From WTFY01 sp965214675 (GTDB lineage Bacteria > Pseudomonadota > Gammaproteobacteria > UBA4575), in NCBI GenBank assembly GCA_965214675.1, contig OZ243969.1:496001-560000 (forward strand): 64,000 bases of DNA, written 5' to 3'. Made by a program: the position numbers and the translations under genes. The notes beneath the pieces were generated by a model. It made no database searches and was not told the DNA's origin. It worked only from the letters and a program-made list of their open reading frames with translations. Position 1 is the stretch's first letter, and the number at the start of each line of letters is the position of its first letter. Below are positions 42,158-51,695 of this stretch, in pieces.

Positions 42158-42732
42158 TAGTCTTTGTGCAGGACTTCTCGCCAGCTCTGTCAAGTGGTCT
42201 TCTCCCCGTAACCTGATCCAGGCAAGCACGAAAAAGCTTGGTAATTGAAGGGTCCCCTTTTTCAGGTCCACGCAGTCAGTGAATTTCTGACCATATGATT
42301 AATTTGCCACATCCGGGGTGGCTCGGGTCCAAATGCGGAACCGTATGGTGACGTGCGTAACGACCGCAACCACATCAGTGCGATGCCAGGGACGGGTGTT
42401 GCTCTGTGCCGCCATTGCAACGTGCCTGCCTGGATTTGGCAGCTATCATAATACTCCCCGCGATATCTGGCGTGATACGGTCAACAGTCATGAACGATGT
42501 CAGCCAGAGTAAGGAAGAATCATGACTAATATTGCATGCTTGGGGTGGGGCTTTCTTATTTTGGACCCAGTGGTGGGGGTGCTGGGGATATCATTCCTAT
42601 TCTGCGAAGTTCGAACAGTCTAGTAGAATGGCTTGAACTTCAGAAGTAGAGCGAGAATGACATTGGTATGCCAAAAAACTGCAATAGAACGACTAAACGC
42701 GGACAAGAAACATAAGATCGCGACCCTTAGTA
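42158..42732. other. Non-coding stretch
   Basis: 575 bases. Only short frames without family signatures; I see nothing I can support. Confidence 0.4.
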
Positions 42733-43227
42733 ATGATCTGGTTTGCTATCCCAATCGCTGTTCTAATCATTTGTTGGGTCGCTGTACTGCTCATCCCGAA
42801 AACCACCAGTGCAACTAAGTCCATTCGGTTTGATGCGGATATCGAAGACGTTTGGGATATCTACACAACACCAGAAGACCAGAAGCAGTGGCGCGAAGAT
42901 GTCGGCGAAGTCAGGATGGCTGATGATGGCCGTTCTTGGTCTGAGACTTTGAAGGCCACTGGTGTGGTCATCAACTTCCAGATCGTAGAGAAGAACCGAC
43001 CTGAGACGTTTGTCCTAGCGACCGGTTCCCCTGGCAGTTTCAAGGGACAGTATTCGGCGAATTTCACAAGAGACGGCAACTCTACCATTGGCACATTCAC
43101 CGAGACAGCGACGACCATAGGAATGATCCCACGTGTCATGCGATTTCTCTTCTTTGATCAAATGAAGTTCATTGAGGCCTATGCCGATGAAGTGAAAGAG
43201 GAACTATGCAGAAGGAGTGCTGAGTGA
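42733..43227 (+). CDS. Membrane-anchored SRPBCC-fold protein
   Basis: 164 residues. One N-terminal helix (WFAIPIAVLIICWVAVLLI) anchors it, followed by a START/SRPBCC-like domain: SIRFDADIEDVWDIYTTPEDQKQW, RSWSETLKATG, GTFTETATTIGMIPRVMRF (each in part). Such domains bind hydrophobic ligands. The specific substrate is unknown. It starts at ATG 42733 with no strong ribosome binding site and has no operon partner. Confidence 0.75.
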   Translation: MIWFAIPIAVLIICWVAVLLIPKTTSATKSIRFDADIEDVWDIYTTPEDQKQWREDVGEVRMADDGRSWSETLKATGVVINFQIVEKNRPETFVLATGSPGSFKGQYSANFTRDGNSTIGTFTETATTIGMIPRVMRFLFFDQMKFIEAYADEVKEELCRRSAE

Positions 43228-43367
43228 CGTCTTTGCTTTGTCGATTGGGCTTGTTCGCCTAAAGCGTTCATCGGTGTACTTTGCAGCATCCTGCAAATTG
43301 AGCTCTCCTGACACCCTCGCCGCATGTTACCTGGATGTCCGGTGTTGCCGGCGCGCGTTCATCGGCA

Positions 43368-43556
43368 TCACGATGATTGCCTGTGTCGCTTCATAATTTC
43401 GAGCACAGTGCATTTGGGAATGCCGAGGTCGTGGGCGATCCAGCGATATGATCTGCCGTCGTCAACGACCTGAATAACCTTTGGTGCGAACTTACCGTTC
43501 GCACTGGCCTTTGCCCTGGCGGTCAGGATCACGGCCGCTACCTTCAAGAAGTACCT
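43368..43556 (-). pseudogene. Resolvase-like C-terminal remnant
   Basis: The minus strand reads ILTARAKASANGKFAPKV, then DDGRSYRWIAHDLGIPKCTV: a basic helix and a HTH like those ending serine resolvases. It stops at TGA 43368. The catalytic part is missing. Its 5' end (43506-43556) matches 4113-4162, where an integrase remnant is joined to the same sequence. Confidence 0.5.
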
Positions 43557-43592
43557 GTAGCCATGATCAGGAATCGATATTCAGATTTGGTT

Positions 43593-44114
43593 TTACAGGG
43601 TTTCCAGTGACGCCGTGGGAACAAACAGGCTCATGGGAGTGTTCGTCAGTGGCAGGAAAAATCCGAAGGATTGGTAGGAGGCCAGCGCATCCTGATCCAG
43701 TACATCCGGCACGACACCCCTTGCAGGGATGCTATCTGGGTTGCTGGCGATCTGGTAGGCGTGTCTCAGTGCCCAAACGAGGATTTTGGCACCCAGCCCC
43801 TGCCCTTGAAATCGTCGGTCGACACCGAGTTGAGCGAGCAGGATTACGGGTACCGGATAGCGTGGTAGGCGGGATGGATCAGGGAGTTCTTCGCGAGCCA
43901 GCGTCCGATGCGCCAATGTGTAATACGCGGCAACATGCGATTTTCTGGCGCTTTTATCGGGAGCGTAGGGCAGTACAAAGGTCCTGTTCAGATTCAACGC
44001 CATGTTTTTGGCCGCATAGCGGCGCAGATAGGTGTTAATGACATCCTTGCCATAGTCGAATGACTTAACGTCGCTCGCACTGAGATCAAGTGGCAGGAAT
44101 TCAGCGGCTGGCAT
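43593..44114 (-). CDS. GNAT-fold toxin (TacT-like)
   Basis: 173 residues: KSFDYGKDVINTYLRRYAAKN, AAYYTLAHRTL, and the acetyl-CoA loop LAQLGVDRRFQGQGLG (Q/RxxGxG/A), then YQSFGFFLPL. This is the N-acetyltransferase toxin type that acetylates charged tRNA and is paired with a DUF1778 (RHH) antitoxin. The antitoxin gene upstream overlaps by 14 bases but carries an in-frame stop, so the toxin's control is in question. Alignments would show whether the active-site Tyr (YQSFGF) is intact; it appears so. Confidence 0.88.
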   Translation of the reverse strand: MPAAEFLPLDLSASDVKSFDYGKDVINTYLRRYAAKNMALNLNRTFVLPYAPDKSARKSHVAAYYTLAHRTLAREELPDPSRLPRYPVPVILLAQLGVDRRFQGQGLGAKILVWALRHAYQIASNPDSIPARGVVPDVLDQDALASYQSFGFFLPLTNTPMSLFVPTASLETL

Positions 44115-44388
44115 TCAACGTGAAACCCTCTTGGTCAAGCATCTGTGACGCCTTGCGAAGCTTGGCCGTTGGAGCCGGCGGGTTATCGCAGGCCTTGCAA
44201 AAGGTATCGAACTGCGCATTGTTTAGCTGAATAGTGCTGTAGGCTTCCAATACCTCGAGAGCATGCTGCTTTACCAGTTGCGTGACATAGGCCTTGATGC
44301 TGGTTAGTCCAGACGCGTGTGCAGCACGTTCTGCCAGCGCATGGGTTTCTTCATCCTACTGCATTTCATAGCGTAAAACCTTGGACAT
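44101..44388 (-). pseudogene. DUF1778 antitoxin with an in-frame TAG
   Basis: Reading left from ATG 44388: MSKVLRYEMQ, TAG at 44356-44358, then DEETHALAERAAHASGL and a C-terminal NNAQFDTFCKACDNPPAP/TAKLRKA, the usual toxin-wrapping part of RHH antitoxins. The stop lies in the RHH strand region, so the DNA-binding part could only be made by readthrough or a downstream restart. The stop overlaps the GNAT gene. A single-base reversion (TAG from CAG or similar) would restore the gene. Confidence 0.8.
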
Positions 44389-44784
44389 GGTGGACCTACA
44401 AATGCTCTTTACGAGAATGTCATGTATTTGGTAAAAGTATTACGTAATTTATCCGTAAAAGAAAATATTGGTCTTGCCTTATTTATTATAAAACCGGACA
44501 AGTCTATTTTAAGGAACAGCCTTGCAATCTCAACTTGAACATCCCCTCAATCCTGTGTAACAATTTCGCAGCAATTCCAACTGGCAAGGATGCAGGACAG
44601 GGATATATCGCTCCTATTGACACCGGATGACACTGGCCCATTGCAGCTCTCTCACCTCCAGTCCCCGTTCAGGCAGATGAATCTCCCTATGTGCCTGCAT
44701 CAAATAACACCATGCACGAGCCAAGGCTTTGCCGGAGTGAGGCACTTCAGATCATGGAGCTTTACACGAGAATGGGGCTGAAGC

Positions 44785-47700
44785 TTGAGAACTGCGGGGG
44801 GGGGGGGCAACAGCCCTGCCTGTTGCGCTGTCGAAGCGGATATACGCCTGTCCGTGAGAAGGTTTTCTGCTGCCCGGCCGGGTCGCCGGGAAGTCCGCGA
44901 GGCCGCACTTTGCAGGCCGCTTCTTGTTCTTGCAGTCCTTAGCCTGGGCGCCCTGTGCCTGATCAGTGACAATGCCTTTGCGGCTGCCGAGTGCCCCAAC
45001 TCACCCGACACGCTCACGGCAGGAAATCATATCGTCTGTGAAGAAGGCAGTATGTCGACCGACAGTATCGACATTACTGAGACGGGTATTGATATCGATT
45101 TCGATGGAAGTGGGACAAACTCATCCCATATCGCAGGTGTCTCTGCCAAACACGCGGGCAGTGGGAATGTCAACATCAACATTTCCGAGAAAACCAACGC
45201 CGACATGACCACTACCCCGTCGAAGATCGATACGACGGGCAACCTTAGCCACGGCATTTATGGCAAGCTTGAGGGTACGGGTGGCCTCACCTTCACGTTG
45301 AAGAATACTGAAATCGGTACACAGGGTGAATCTGCCTACGGCATAAGCGGCCTCCACACCGGCAATGGCCATCTTGTCGTGGACCTGAATCCGGGTGTGA
45401 CGATCAACACAGAGGAAGCCTATGCATATGGCATCCATGTGCAACAGGCGAATGTAACTGTGGGTGAGATGAATGACGCCAGCCTCACCACCCAAGGGAC
45501 ATCCATTACAACGGAAGGGAATGGTGCGCACGGTATTTGGGCTAGACGGGGGCCTGAAAATACGTTGGGCCCGGTAGGGACTGGCGATGTCCGCATTATA
45601 TTTAAAGACAGCACAGTGGTGACCGGCGGCAGTGAGGCACATGGAATTTATGGTTACAGGTTTGGTACTCGCAGCGGCAGCGGCAATGGCCATGTCGACA
45701 TTCGTTCCGAAAACAGCACCATCACGGCCAATGGCACGGAAGCCTATGGCATTCATGGTTGGCGGCAAGACACTGGCACTGGCGATGTCATTATCAATCT
45801 CAACGGTGGCAGCACCACGACAAACCATTATCTAGGCCATGGCATTTTTGGAATCCATTACCAAGAGGGCATTGGCAACATCAAGATCACTGCTACGAAC
45901 CACGCCATCTGGACGAAAGGCACACAGCATCGTACATCCCCCCCCAATACCACCGCCTACGGCATCTTCGCTTATCAGGGCAACCCCGGCGATATCGACA
46001 TTGACCTGGGGCAGGGCTCCTCCGTTACGACCGAAGGAGATAACTCTCACGGCATCGTGACCTACAGCTTTAGTGACGCCGACACCCGGCGTATTGATAT
46101 CACGCTCGACGGCCCGGTCACTGTAAAGGGTAAGGCAAAGGGAGTCCTTGTGGGTGCTAATAGCGGGGCCCTGAACCGGTCGGCGGCCATCGGCTACGAT
46201 GGCTTTCGCCAGCAGACGGTGACGGTGAACGATGCGATCACGAGTGCGGGCGAGGGTATCTTTCTTGCCGGCGGCGGCAAGGTGATCATCGGATCTTCAG
46301 GCAGCATCACTTCCGGTTCCGGGATTGCGATCCTGGCGACGGGCACCGTGCCCGCGGTAGTGGATGTTGAGAACACCATGGATATCAACGAAGCTATGCC
46401 AGCCATTCCACCGAAGCTGCACGTGGACCTGCACCCCGACGGGGAACGGATGACCGGTGAAGAGGGCTGGCTAGCCGGCGCCCTGGGCGGGGGCTGGATT
46501 CTCAACGATGGCGGGGAGACCACCATCGAAGTCAACGACACGGTATTGCATGAAGGAGCCACCGGTGTGGTAGCCAATGCGGTGGCTCACAACGGGGCCT
46601 GGGATGTGACGATGGTGAGCAAGGGCGTGACGGTGGATGACCGTACGAATGCGGACCCCACGATGTGGAACATCGCCACGCGTGCGGCAGGGATCATCGC
46701 CGACCGCGACTTCAATGCAGACGACTTCACGGAGATGTGTTCGGAGGGAAAGGTTGACTACCCCGTCTGTATGGACCCGCCTCCGCCTCCGCCTCCACCT
46801 CCACCTCCGCCTCCACCTCCACCTCCGCCTCCACCTCCGCCTCCGCCTCCTCCGCCCATGTGTCTGGAGGGGGAGGTTGGGACGCCTCCGAACTGCACCA
46901 TCCCGCCACCACCTCCACCACCTCCGGAGCCCGAGCCCGAACCGGAACCCGAACCCCCTCCGCCTCCGATGATCATGGAGCGGTACGCGCCAAGAGCCGC
47001 CCTCTATGAAGCCCTGCCGGACTTCCTGCTGGGCCTGACCACCGAACGGTCCGGCCCGTCCCCCGACCTGCCGGTCTGGGTCGATCTGTCAGGCCATACC
47101 GGCAGCCAGACCTTCGATCACTCTACGGTAGGAACCCAATACGATACCGAACACCTGGTCATCAGTGCAGGCGGTACGGTCCTGGAGGGCAGCCACTGGA
47201 AGATCGATGCCTCGGCACACCATGTCTGGGGGACTGCAGACGTCTCTTCTCCGGTGAAGGGCGGAGACATTCATGCCCAGGGCCAGGGACTGTCGTTGGA
47301 GGCCCGCTGGCAGCGGGCCAGCGGGGCCTACGCCCGGGGACACCTGGTCTGGACCGACTATGACCTGGATATCTCTTCGGACACCCTGGGACGATTGATC
47401 TCGGACGTGGATGCCGAGCGCCTGGCCCTGCAGGTGGAGGCCGGACATCGCCTGCCCTGGGGGGAGCGGTGGTACTGGACACCTCATATCCGTCTGGGCC
47501 GCACGCGGGTGCGGATAGACAGTTTTACCGATGCCGTACAGGCGCGGGTATCGTTTTCGGACGAGGATCGCTACAGCGGGAGTGCGGGGGTGATGGCGGA
47601 TACCACGCGCCATGCCTGGGGTGGGGAGTTGCTGTTGAGCGGCTCATTGAGTCTTGCGCACCGGTTTGGGGATACGGCCACGATTGCAAGGGTTTCGGGG

Positions 47701-47862
47701 GAGCGGTTGCGTGCCGAGCCGGAGGAGGAGAGTGTGTTGATCACTCTGGGTGCGATCTGGCGTCAGGGGCCGTGGTCGATGGATGCAGCACTTTCAGCCC
47801 GGGAGGCCTCCGGCGGGAACCATGCCTACTCGGGCTCTCTGAATGTCGGTATGCGATTCTAG
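44785..47862 (+). CDS. Autotransporter with a phase-variable 5' tract
   Basis: 1025 residues in the open frame from TTG 44785. An N-terminal signal region (LLVLAVLSLGALCLISDNAFA, cleavage before AAECP) sits ~50 residues in. The passenger (about 70-640) is a beta-helix type with about nine copies of an A/S-[HY]-G-I motif spaced ~40 residues. A polyproline hinge (46777-46857) and PEPEPEP run precede a ~300-residue autotransporter barrel ending in MRF. A 12-G run at 44796-44807 lies before the signal. No good ATG exists in this frame; the ATG 44712 frame joins it only if the tract is 11 or 14 G, so the gene may now be OFF. Confidence 0.85.
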   Translation: MRTAGGGGNSPACCAVEADIRLSVRRFSAARPGRREVREAALCRPLLVLAVLSLGALCLISDNAFAAAECPNSPDTLTAGNHIVCEEGSMSTDSIDITETGIDIDFDGSGTNSSHIAGVSAKHAGSGNVNINISEKTNADMTTTPSKIDTTGNLSHGIYGKLEGTGGLTFTLKNTEIGTQGESAYGISGLHTGNGHLVVDLNPGVTINTEEAYAYGIHVQQANVTVGEMNDASLTTQGTSITTEGNGAHGIWARRGPENTLGPVGTGDVRIIFKDSTVVTGGSEAHGIYGYRFGTRSGSGNGHVDIRSENSTITANGTEAYGIHGWRQDTGTGDVIINLNGGSTTTNHYLGHGIFGIHYQEGIGNIKITATNHAIWTKGTQHRTSPPNTTAYGIFAYQGNPGDIDIDLGQGSSVTTEGDNSHGIVTYSFSDADTRRIDITLDGPVTVKGKAKGVLVGANSGALNRSAAIGYDGFRQQTVTVNDAITSAGEGIFLAGGGKVIIGSSGSITSGSGIAILATGTVPAVVDVENTMDINEAMPAIPPKLHVDLHPDGERMTGEEGWLAGALGGGWILNDGGETTIEVNDTVLHEGATGVVANAVAHNGAWDVTMVSKGVTVDDRTNADPTMWNIATRAAGIIADRDFNADDFTEMCSEGKVDYPVCMDPPPPPPPPPPPPPPPPPPPPPPPPPPPMCLEGEVGTPPNCTIPPPPPPPPEPEPEPEPEPPPPPMIMERYAPRAALYEALPDFLLGLTTERSGPSPDLPVWVDLSGHTGSQTFDHSTVGTQYDTEHLVISAGGTVLEGSHWKIDASAHHVWGTADVSSPVKGGDIHAQGQGLSLEARWQRASGAYARGHLVWTDYDLDISSDTLGRLISDVDAERLALQVEAGHRLPWGERWYWTPHIRLGRTRVRIDSFTDAVQARVSFSDEDRYSGSAGVMADTTRHAWGGELLLSGSLSLAHRFGDTATIARVSGERLRAEPEEESVLITLGAIWRQGPWSMDAALSAREASGGNHAYSGSLNVGMRF
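44796..44807 (+). repeat. Poly-G tract of 12 in the autotransporter 5' end
   Basis: Twelve consecutive G, the classic slipped-strand contingency tract. It lies between an upstream open frame with ATG 44712 and the frame of the signal sequence. Loss of one G (or gain of two) would fuse them. Confidence 0.85.
46777..46857 (+). repeat. Proline-coding minisatellite in the autotransporter hinge
   Basis: 81 bases of CCTCCG and CCTCCA hexamers encode 27 consecutive Pro, followed after a short insert by PPPPPPPPEPEPEPEPEP. The hinge between passenger and barrel could change length in 6-base steps without shifting frame. Confidence 0.85.
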
Positions 47863-48377
47863 TGTACTGCCGCATAGAATAAGTAAGGGAATCTTCCGGG
47901 TGTAGCTCTGCAGGCTGGCACTGTCCCTACTCATCGATGCAGGGTTTGCCCGGGCAAGTAGGAAACAATAGAGCATCTCCGATACATGTTGGCAGAATTT
48001 TCAGGATTTCATCCACTGGCACCCGCATGTCACTATCCTGGTCCTATTTGATGACTAGGCATTTCTCAGTGCCTTACCTGGTTTCGCTCAGCAACAGATG
48101 AATTCCGTTTTCTTTTGAGTTGGATTGCCTAGGCTGTCCTGCCCCTCTAAACTTGCTCCAGTTTATCGTGCCAGACTCTCATTCCAGCTCTCCCACTAAC
48201 ACTGGTACATACACAGGGGGCTTGACAAGTTGGCTTGAAATCCCCCGCTACACCCCCATCTTACGGGTAGAACCTGCATGAAGTTCCCAGGCATATCACA
48301 CAGCCGGCATGCAGGGACCCGATCTTGAATTTGTGAATCGGTTTGTAAACCCCGCAGGTTTACAGGGAGTTCTGGAC
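47863..48377. other. Intergenic region before the porin gene
   Basis: 515 bases without a supported gene. A TTGACA at about 48222 could be a -35 for the porin. Confidence 0.4.
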
Positions 48378-49733
48378 ATGGAAATCAAGAAAGTGATGTT
48401 GATACTGGCATTGATCCTGATGCCGGTAGTGGCACAGTCCACAAACGGTTATTTCTCACACGGCACAGGCCTGACCAACCGCGCCCTGGGCGGGGCTGGT
48501 GTGGCCTTCCCGCAGGATGCCCTGGCCTCGGCGACCAACCCGGCCGGCATGGCCTTTGTCGGTAATCGCATGGACGTTGGTGCAGTGCTGTTCAAGCCCG
48601 ATCGCGGGTACTCTCCGAGTGCAAGCCTTGCCAATGGCAGCGGCGGAGCATTCACACTCGGAGCGGGATCTGAGACAAGCCGCAACCGAGGGTTCATCAT
48701 TCCGAGCTTCGGGCTCAACTACATGCTGAGCGAACAGGATGCCGTGGGCCTGGCCGTGTATGGCAACGGCGGCATGAATACCTCCTACAAATCGGGCAGT
48801 GCCTCATTTGATCCGTTCGGGATGCGCGGTGCAGGCGTCTCCTTTCCCGGCGCACTGGGTGCGGGGACCGCGGGTGTTGACCTGATGCAGGTCTTTTTCA
48901 ATCTCTCGTATGCGTATCGACTCTCGGACCGGTTCTCGCTTGGCATCAGTCCGTTGCTGACGATGCAGAGCTTTCGAAGTAACGGCCTGGATACTTTTGC
49001 ACCGTTCACCAAGACCTTTGTGGCAAGTCAGGGCACACGCATGCCAACTCACCTGACGCAAAATGGCACGGACACGGCCTACGGCTGGGGTCTGCAGGTA
49101 GGTGCACTGGCCAGGGACATTGCCGGTGTGGCGGACTTTGGCATCTCGTACCGTACCAAGATCGGCATGGAAAGATGGGATGACTATGCGGACCTGTTCG
49201 CACAAGACGGTACCTTCGATATACCCTCCACCCTGTGGGCGGGTGTTGCAATCGAAGTCGCTGAAAACATGACGCTGGTAGCAGATTATCAGCGCATCTG
49301 GTACAGGGACAGCGATGCCATCAGCAATGAGGTGCAGAACCTGTTCGCCTGCCCGGCGCTGGGAGGCCAGGACATTGAAAGCTGTCTTGGTGGTGACCGC
49401 GGTGCCGGATTCGGCTGGGATGATATGGACATCTTCAAGGTTGGACTGCAGTGGCAGGCCAGGCCCGATGTCACCGGGCGTATCGGTTACAGCCATGCCA
49501 GCCAGCCGATCGGCAGCGACCAGGTGGTGTTCAATCTCCTGGCACCGGCAGTGGTTGAAGATCATATTACCCTGGGGACAACGGTCACCACTCGCAACGG
49601 AGATATCACGCTCGAGGCAATGCATGCCTTCGGTCATTCCGTCAAGGGGCATAACCCGCTTGATCCCAGCCAGACGGTCCGCCTGAGCATGGAGCAGTTT
49701 GAGGTTGGGCTCGGCTGGTCCGTGAGGTTCTAA
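48378..49733 (+). CDS. FadL/OmpP1-family outer-membrane transporter
   Basis: 451 residues. After a signal (ILMPVVAQS) the mature N-terminus has the FadL hatch pattern: NGYFSHGTGLTNRALGGAG and the NPA motif in ATNPAGMAF, then a 14-strand barrel (SRNRGFIIPSFGLNYM, WGLQVGALAR, GRIGYSHASQPI) ending in VRF. FadL proteins let long-chain fatty acids or other hydrophobic molecules pass laterally into the membrane. ATG 48378 has GGGAG upstream. A lone gene, convergent with the transglutaminase gene. Confidence 0.93.
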   Translation: MEIKKVMLILALILMPVVAQSTNGYFSHGTGLTNRALGGAGVAFPQDALASATNPAGMAFVGNRMDVGAVLFKPDRGYSPSASLANGSGGAFTLGAGSETSRNRGFIIPSFGLNYMLSEQDAVGLAVYGNGGMNTSYKSGSASFDPFGMRGAGVSFPGALGAGTAGVDLMQVFFNLSYAYRLSDRFSLGISPLLTMQSFRSNGLDTFAPFTKTFVASQGTRMPTHLTQNGTDTAYGWGLQVGALARDIAGVADFGISYRTKIGMERWDDYADLFAQDGTFDIPSTLWAGVAIEVAENMTLVADYQRIWYRDSDAISNEVQNLFACPALGGQDIESCLGGDRGAGFGWDDMDIFKVGLQWQARPDVTGRIGYSHASQPIGSDQVVFNLLAPAVVEDHITLGTTVTTRNGDITLEAMHAFGHSVKGHNPLDPSQTVRLSMEQFEVGLGWSVRF

Positions 49734-49751
49734 AGACCTGAGCGCACAGCG

Positions 49752-50717
49752 CTACTGGTCCTGGCCGGCCTGGGGTGCGCGTGGTGGTGCCGGCACCTGG
49801 GACAGGTTCGCCGGTTCGCGATGGGGCGAGCTGGCGGACACAGGCTCGTCGGCCTGTGTCACGGTGACACACACCTCAAGCCGGGAGTGCACGCTGCCGA
49901 AGTACGCCCCTTGTGTCGGAGCCGCATCGGCATAGTCACGACCAATGGCCATGCGGATGTGGCGGTGGTCCGCCGGCGTGTTGTTGGTCGGATCGATGCC
50001 TACCCAGCCCGTGCCGGGAATCAGGAACTCCGCCCAGGCGTGGCTGGCTCCGGGCGGTGTCTGCTCATTGTCAATTCCCTCAAGATGCAGGTAGCCGGAC
50101 ACGTACCGGCTTGGAATTCCCCAGGAGCGCCCGATGGCAATCAGTACATGCGTGTAGTCCTGGCACACGCCATGGCGGGTCTTAAGGATGTGTTCGATGG
50201 TGGAGTCCACGTGCGTGCTCCCGGGTGTGTAGCTGAAGGCCTCGTACAGTTGGCCTGCGACCTGCAGCAGCGATGAAAGGGGATCACGGCCCCGGGTGAT
50301 GGCATGGTCTGCCGTGAATGCCTCCAGCGCCTCACAGGTGTATACAAAGCGGCTTGAATTCAAAAATTCCCAGTGGCGTACGGGGTCGGTGGCCTCAGCC
50401 AGGGCCTCCCAGCTACCCGTCTTGCCATCAACTGGCAACTGCGTGTCCGGGCTGGTGCTGACCCGGGTGCGGGCACACAGCACGGTTTGCTGGTGCATGC
50501 GGTGGATATTGATCAGGTGGCAGGTGTTGGCGAAGGCATCCGTGCAGGGGGCGGGCATCGTGAGCGGTTCGGTGTGAAGATTGAATTCCAGTACCTGCTG
50601 GCCGGCGTCCTGTCTCGGATACAGGCGCAACAGCATGACACTGCCGCGCGCCGGTGACTCGTAATGAAAATTGCAGTGGTGCTCAACCAGGTACTGGCGA
50701 ATTGTCGGTACGTTCAT
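49752..50717 (-). CDS. Transglutaminase-like protein of the ATP-grasp operon
   Basis: 321 residues. The transglutaminase/protease-like triad is intact: Cys in GVCQDYTHV, His in SHAWAEFL, Asp in GIDPTNNTP. The N-terminal region (Bact_transglu_N type, RLYPRQDAGQQV) precedes it. Third gene of the operon ATP-grasp, alpha-E, transglutaminase, an arrangement known from circularly permuted ATP-grasp loci and thought to make or edit small peptides. It overlaps alpha-E by ATGA. Confidence 0.93.
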   Translation of the reverse strand: MNVPTIRQYLVEHHCNFHYESPARGSVMLLRLYPRQDAGQQVLEFNLHTEPLTMPAPCTDAFANTCHLINIHRMHQQTVLCARTRVSTSPDTQLPVDGKTGSWEALAEATDPVRHWEFLNSSRFVYTCEALEAFTADHAITRGRDPLSSLLQVAGQLYEAFSYTPGSTHVDSTIEHILKTRHGVCQDYTHVLIAIGRSWGIPSRYVSGYLHLEGIDNEQTPPGASHAWAEFLIPGTGWVGIDPTNNTPADHRHIRMAIGRDYADAAPTQGAYFGSVHSRLEVCVTVTQADEPVSASSPHREPANLSQVPAPPRAPQAGQDQ

Positions 50718-51691
50718 GTGCCTGGCGTATCCTCGATCTCGTACTCGAAATAGGTGGTTTCGATATTCTCGTGCACCTTGCAGCTGGTGTCGCGCATCTC
50801 ACGCAGCACCGTTCGGGTAGCCTCGGCATCATTGAGGTTGTGCCGCGGCCAGTCGAAGTCGATGTACGCGGCCATGTGTCCTGCCAGGCGCTGTGCTTCC
50901 TCGGCCGGGCGCTCCCGGGAGACATGTTCCAGTGCCTCAACAATGCGTGCCAGCGCATACCTGATCGAGCGTGACAGGCGAAGATCGCTGACCAGGAAGT
51001 TGATTACGTTGACCGGCTGGTATTCCAGTGAATAGCGGCGGCTGAAAGTGCCCCGGGCCTCACAGACCTGCAACAGCGAGCGCCATTCGGACTCGATATG
51101 GGCCTCGTAAATGGGAAACACGGTAATCTGGGCATCGATGAGTGCTGCCAGAAGCTGCGCGCGCTCAACAAAGCGTCCGAGCTGTATGAAATGCCAGCCG
51201 TCATCGCGGTACACCGTGCTGTCAACGATGCCTGCGAAGGTGCGGATCGTGTCCTCGGCATGAAGATAGAACTCACCCGGACGGTCATCCCAGATGTCGG
51301 TGATGCCTACCTTGGACAGCTTCAGGTAGGCGACGTTCAGACACAACCACATGTCCTTGCTGATAACGTTCCGGACCTGGCGGGCGTTTTCACGTGCCGT
51401 GGCGATACAGTTGAGGATGGAGTCCGGGTTGTTGGATTCGAAGGTCAGGTCATCGGCCAGCGTGTAGGAATCTGCCAGCATGAAATTCTCGTCATCGAGA
51501 TTGGATTCAAGGCTGCCGCCGACCGGTTCGCGGTCGAGACTGGCATACAGGCGCCGCCAGGTCTGGTCGATTTCCTCCACTGGCCGGTCTTCCAGGGTCC
51601 GCAGTTGATCGGCCAGCAGGCGACAGCCATGCTGAGCTCTCTCAAGGTAGCGGCTGATCCAGTACAGCCCCTGTGCATTGCGCGACAGCAT
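50714..51691 (-). CDS. Alpha-E domain protein
   Basis: 325 residues from ATG 51691, all helical: MLSRNAQGLYWISRYLERAQHG (given in part), EDTIRTFAGIVDSTVYRDDGWHFIQLGRFVERA. The family is defined by conserved Glu and Arg residues and nearly always pairs with the ATP-grasp protein upstream, 4 bases away. Its own reaction is unproven. A frame to 51826 lies inside the ATP-grasp gene and is not used. Confidence 0.93.
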   Translation of the reverse strand: MLSRNAQGLYWISRYLERAQHGCRLLADQLRTLEDRPVEEIDQTWRRLYASLDREPVGGSLESNLDDENFMLADSYTLADDLTFESNNPDSILNCIATARENARQVRNVISKDMWLCLNVAYLKLSKVGITDIWDDRPGEFYLHAEDTIRTFAGIVDSTVYRDDGWHFIQLGRFVERAQLLAALIDAQITVFPIYEAHIESEWRSLLQVCEARGTFSRRYSLEYQPVNVINFLVSDLRLSRSIRYALARIVEALEHVSRERPAEEAQRLAGHMAAYIDFDWPRHNLNDAEATRTVLREMRDTSCKVHENIETTYFEYEIEDTPGT

Positions 51692-51695
51692 GGCC

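Noticed and set aside
42318..42512. 64-residue frame with a hydrophobic patch
   Set aside because: No ribosome binding site and no recognisable signal or domain; not enough to call a gene.
44691..44942. Stand-alone 83-residue gene upstream of the autotransporter
   Set aside because: It runs through the poly-G tract and the signal region out of frame; it is better read as the 5' part of the phase-variable gene.
46758..46976. Glycine-rich frame on the minus strand opposite the autotransporter hinge
   Set aside because: It is the complement of the polyproline repeat, with no start signal.
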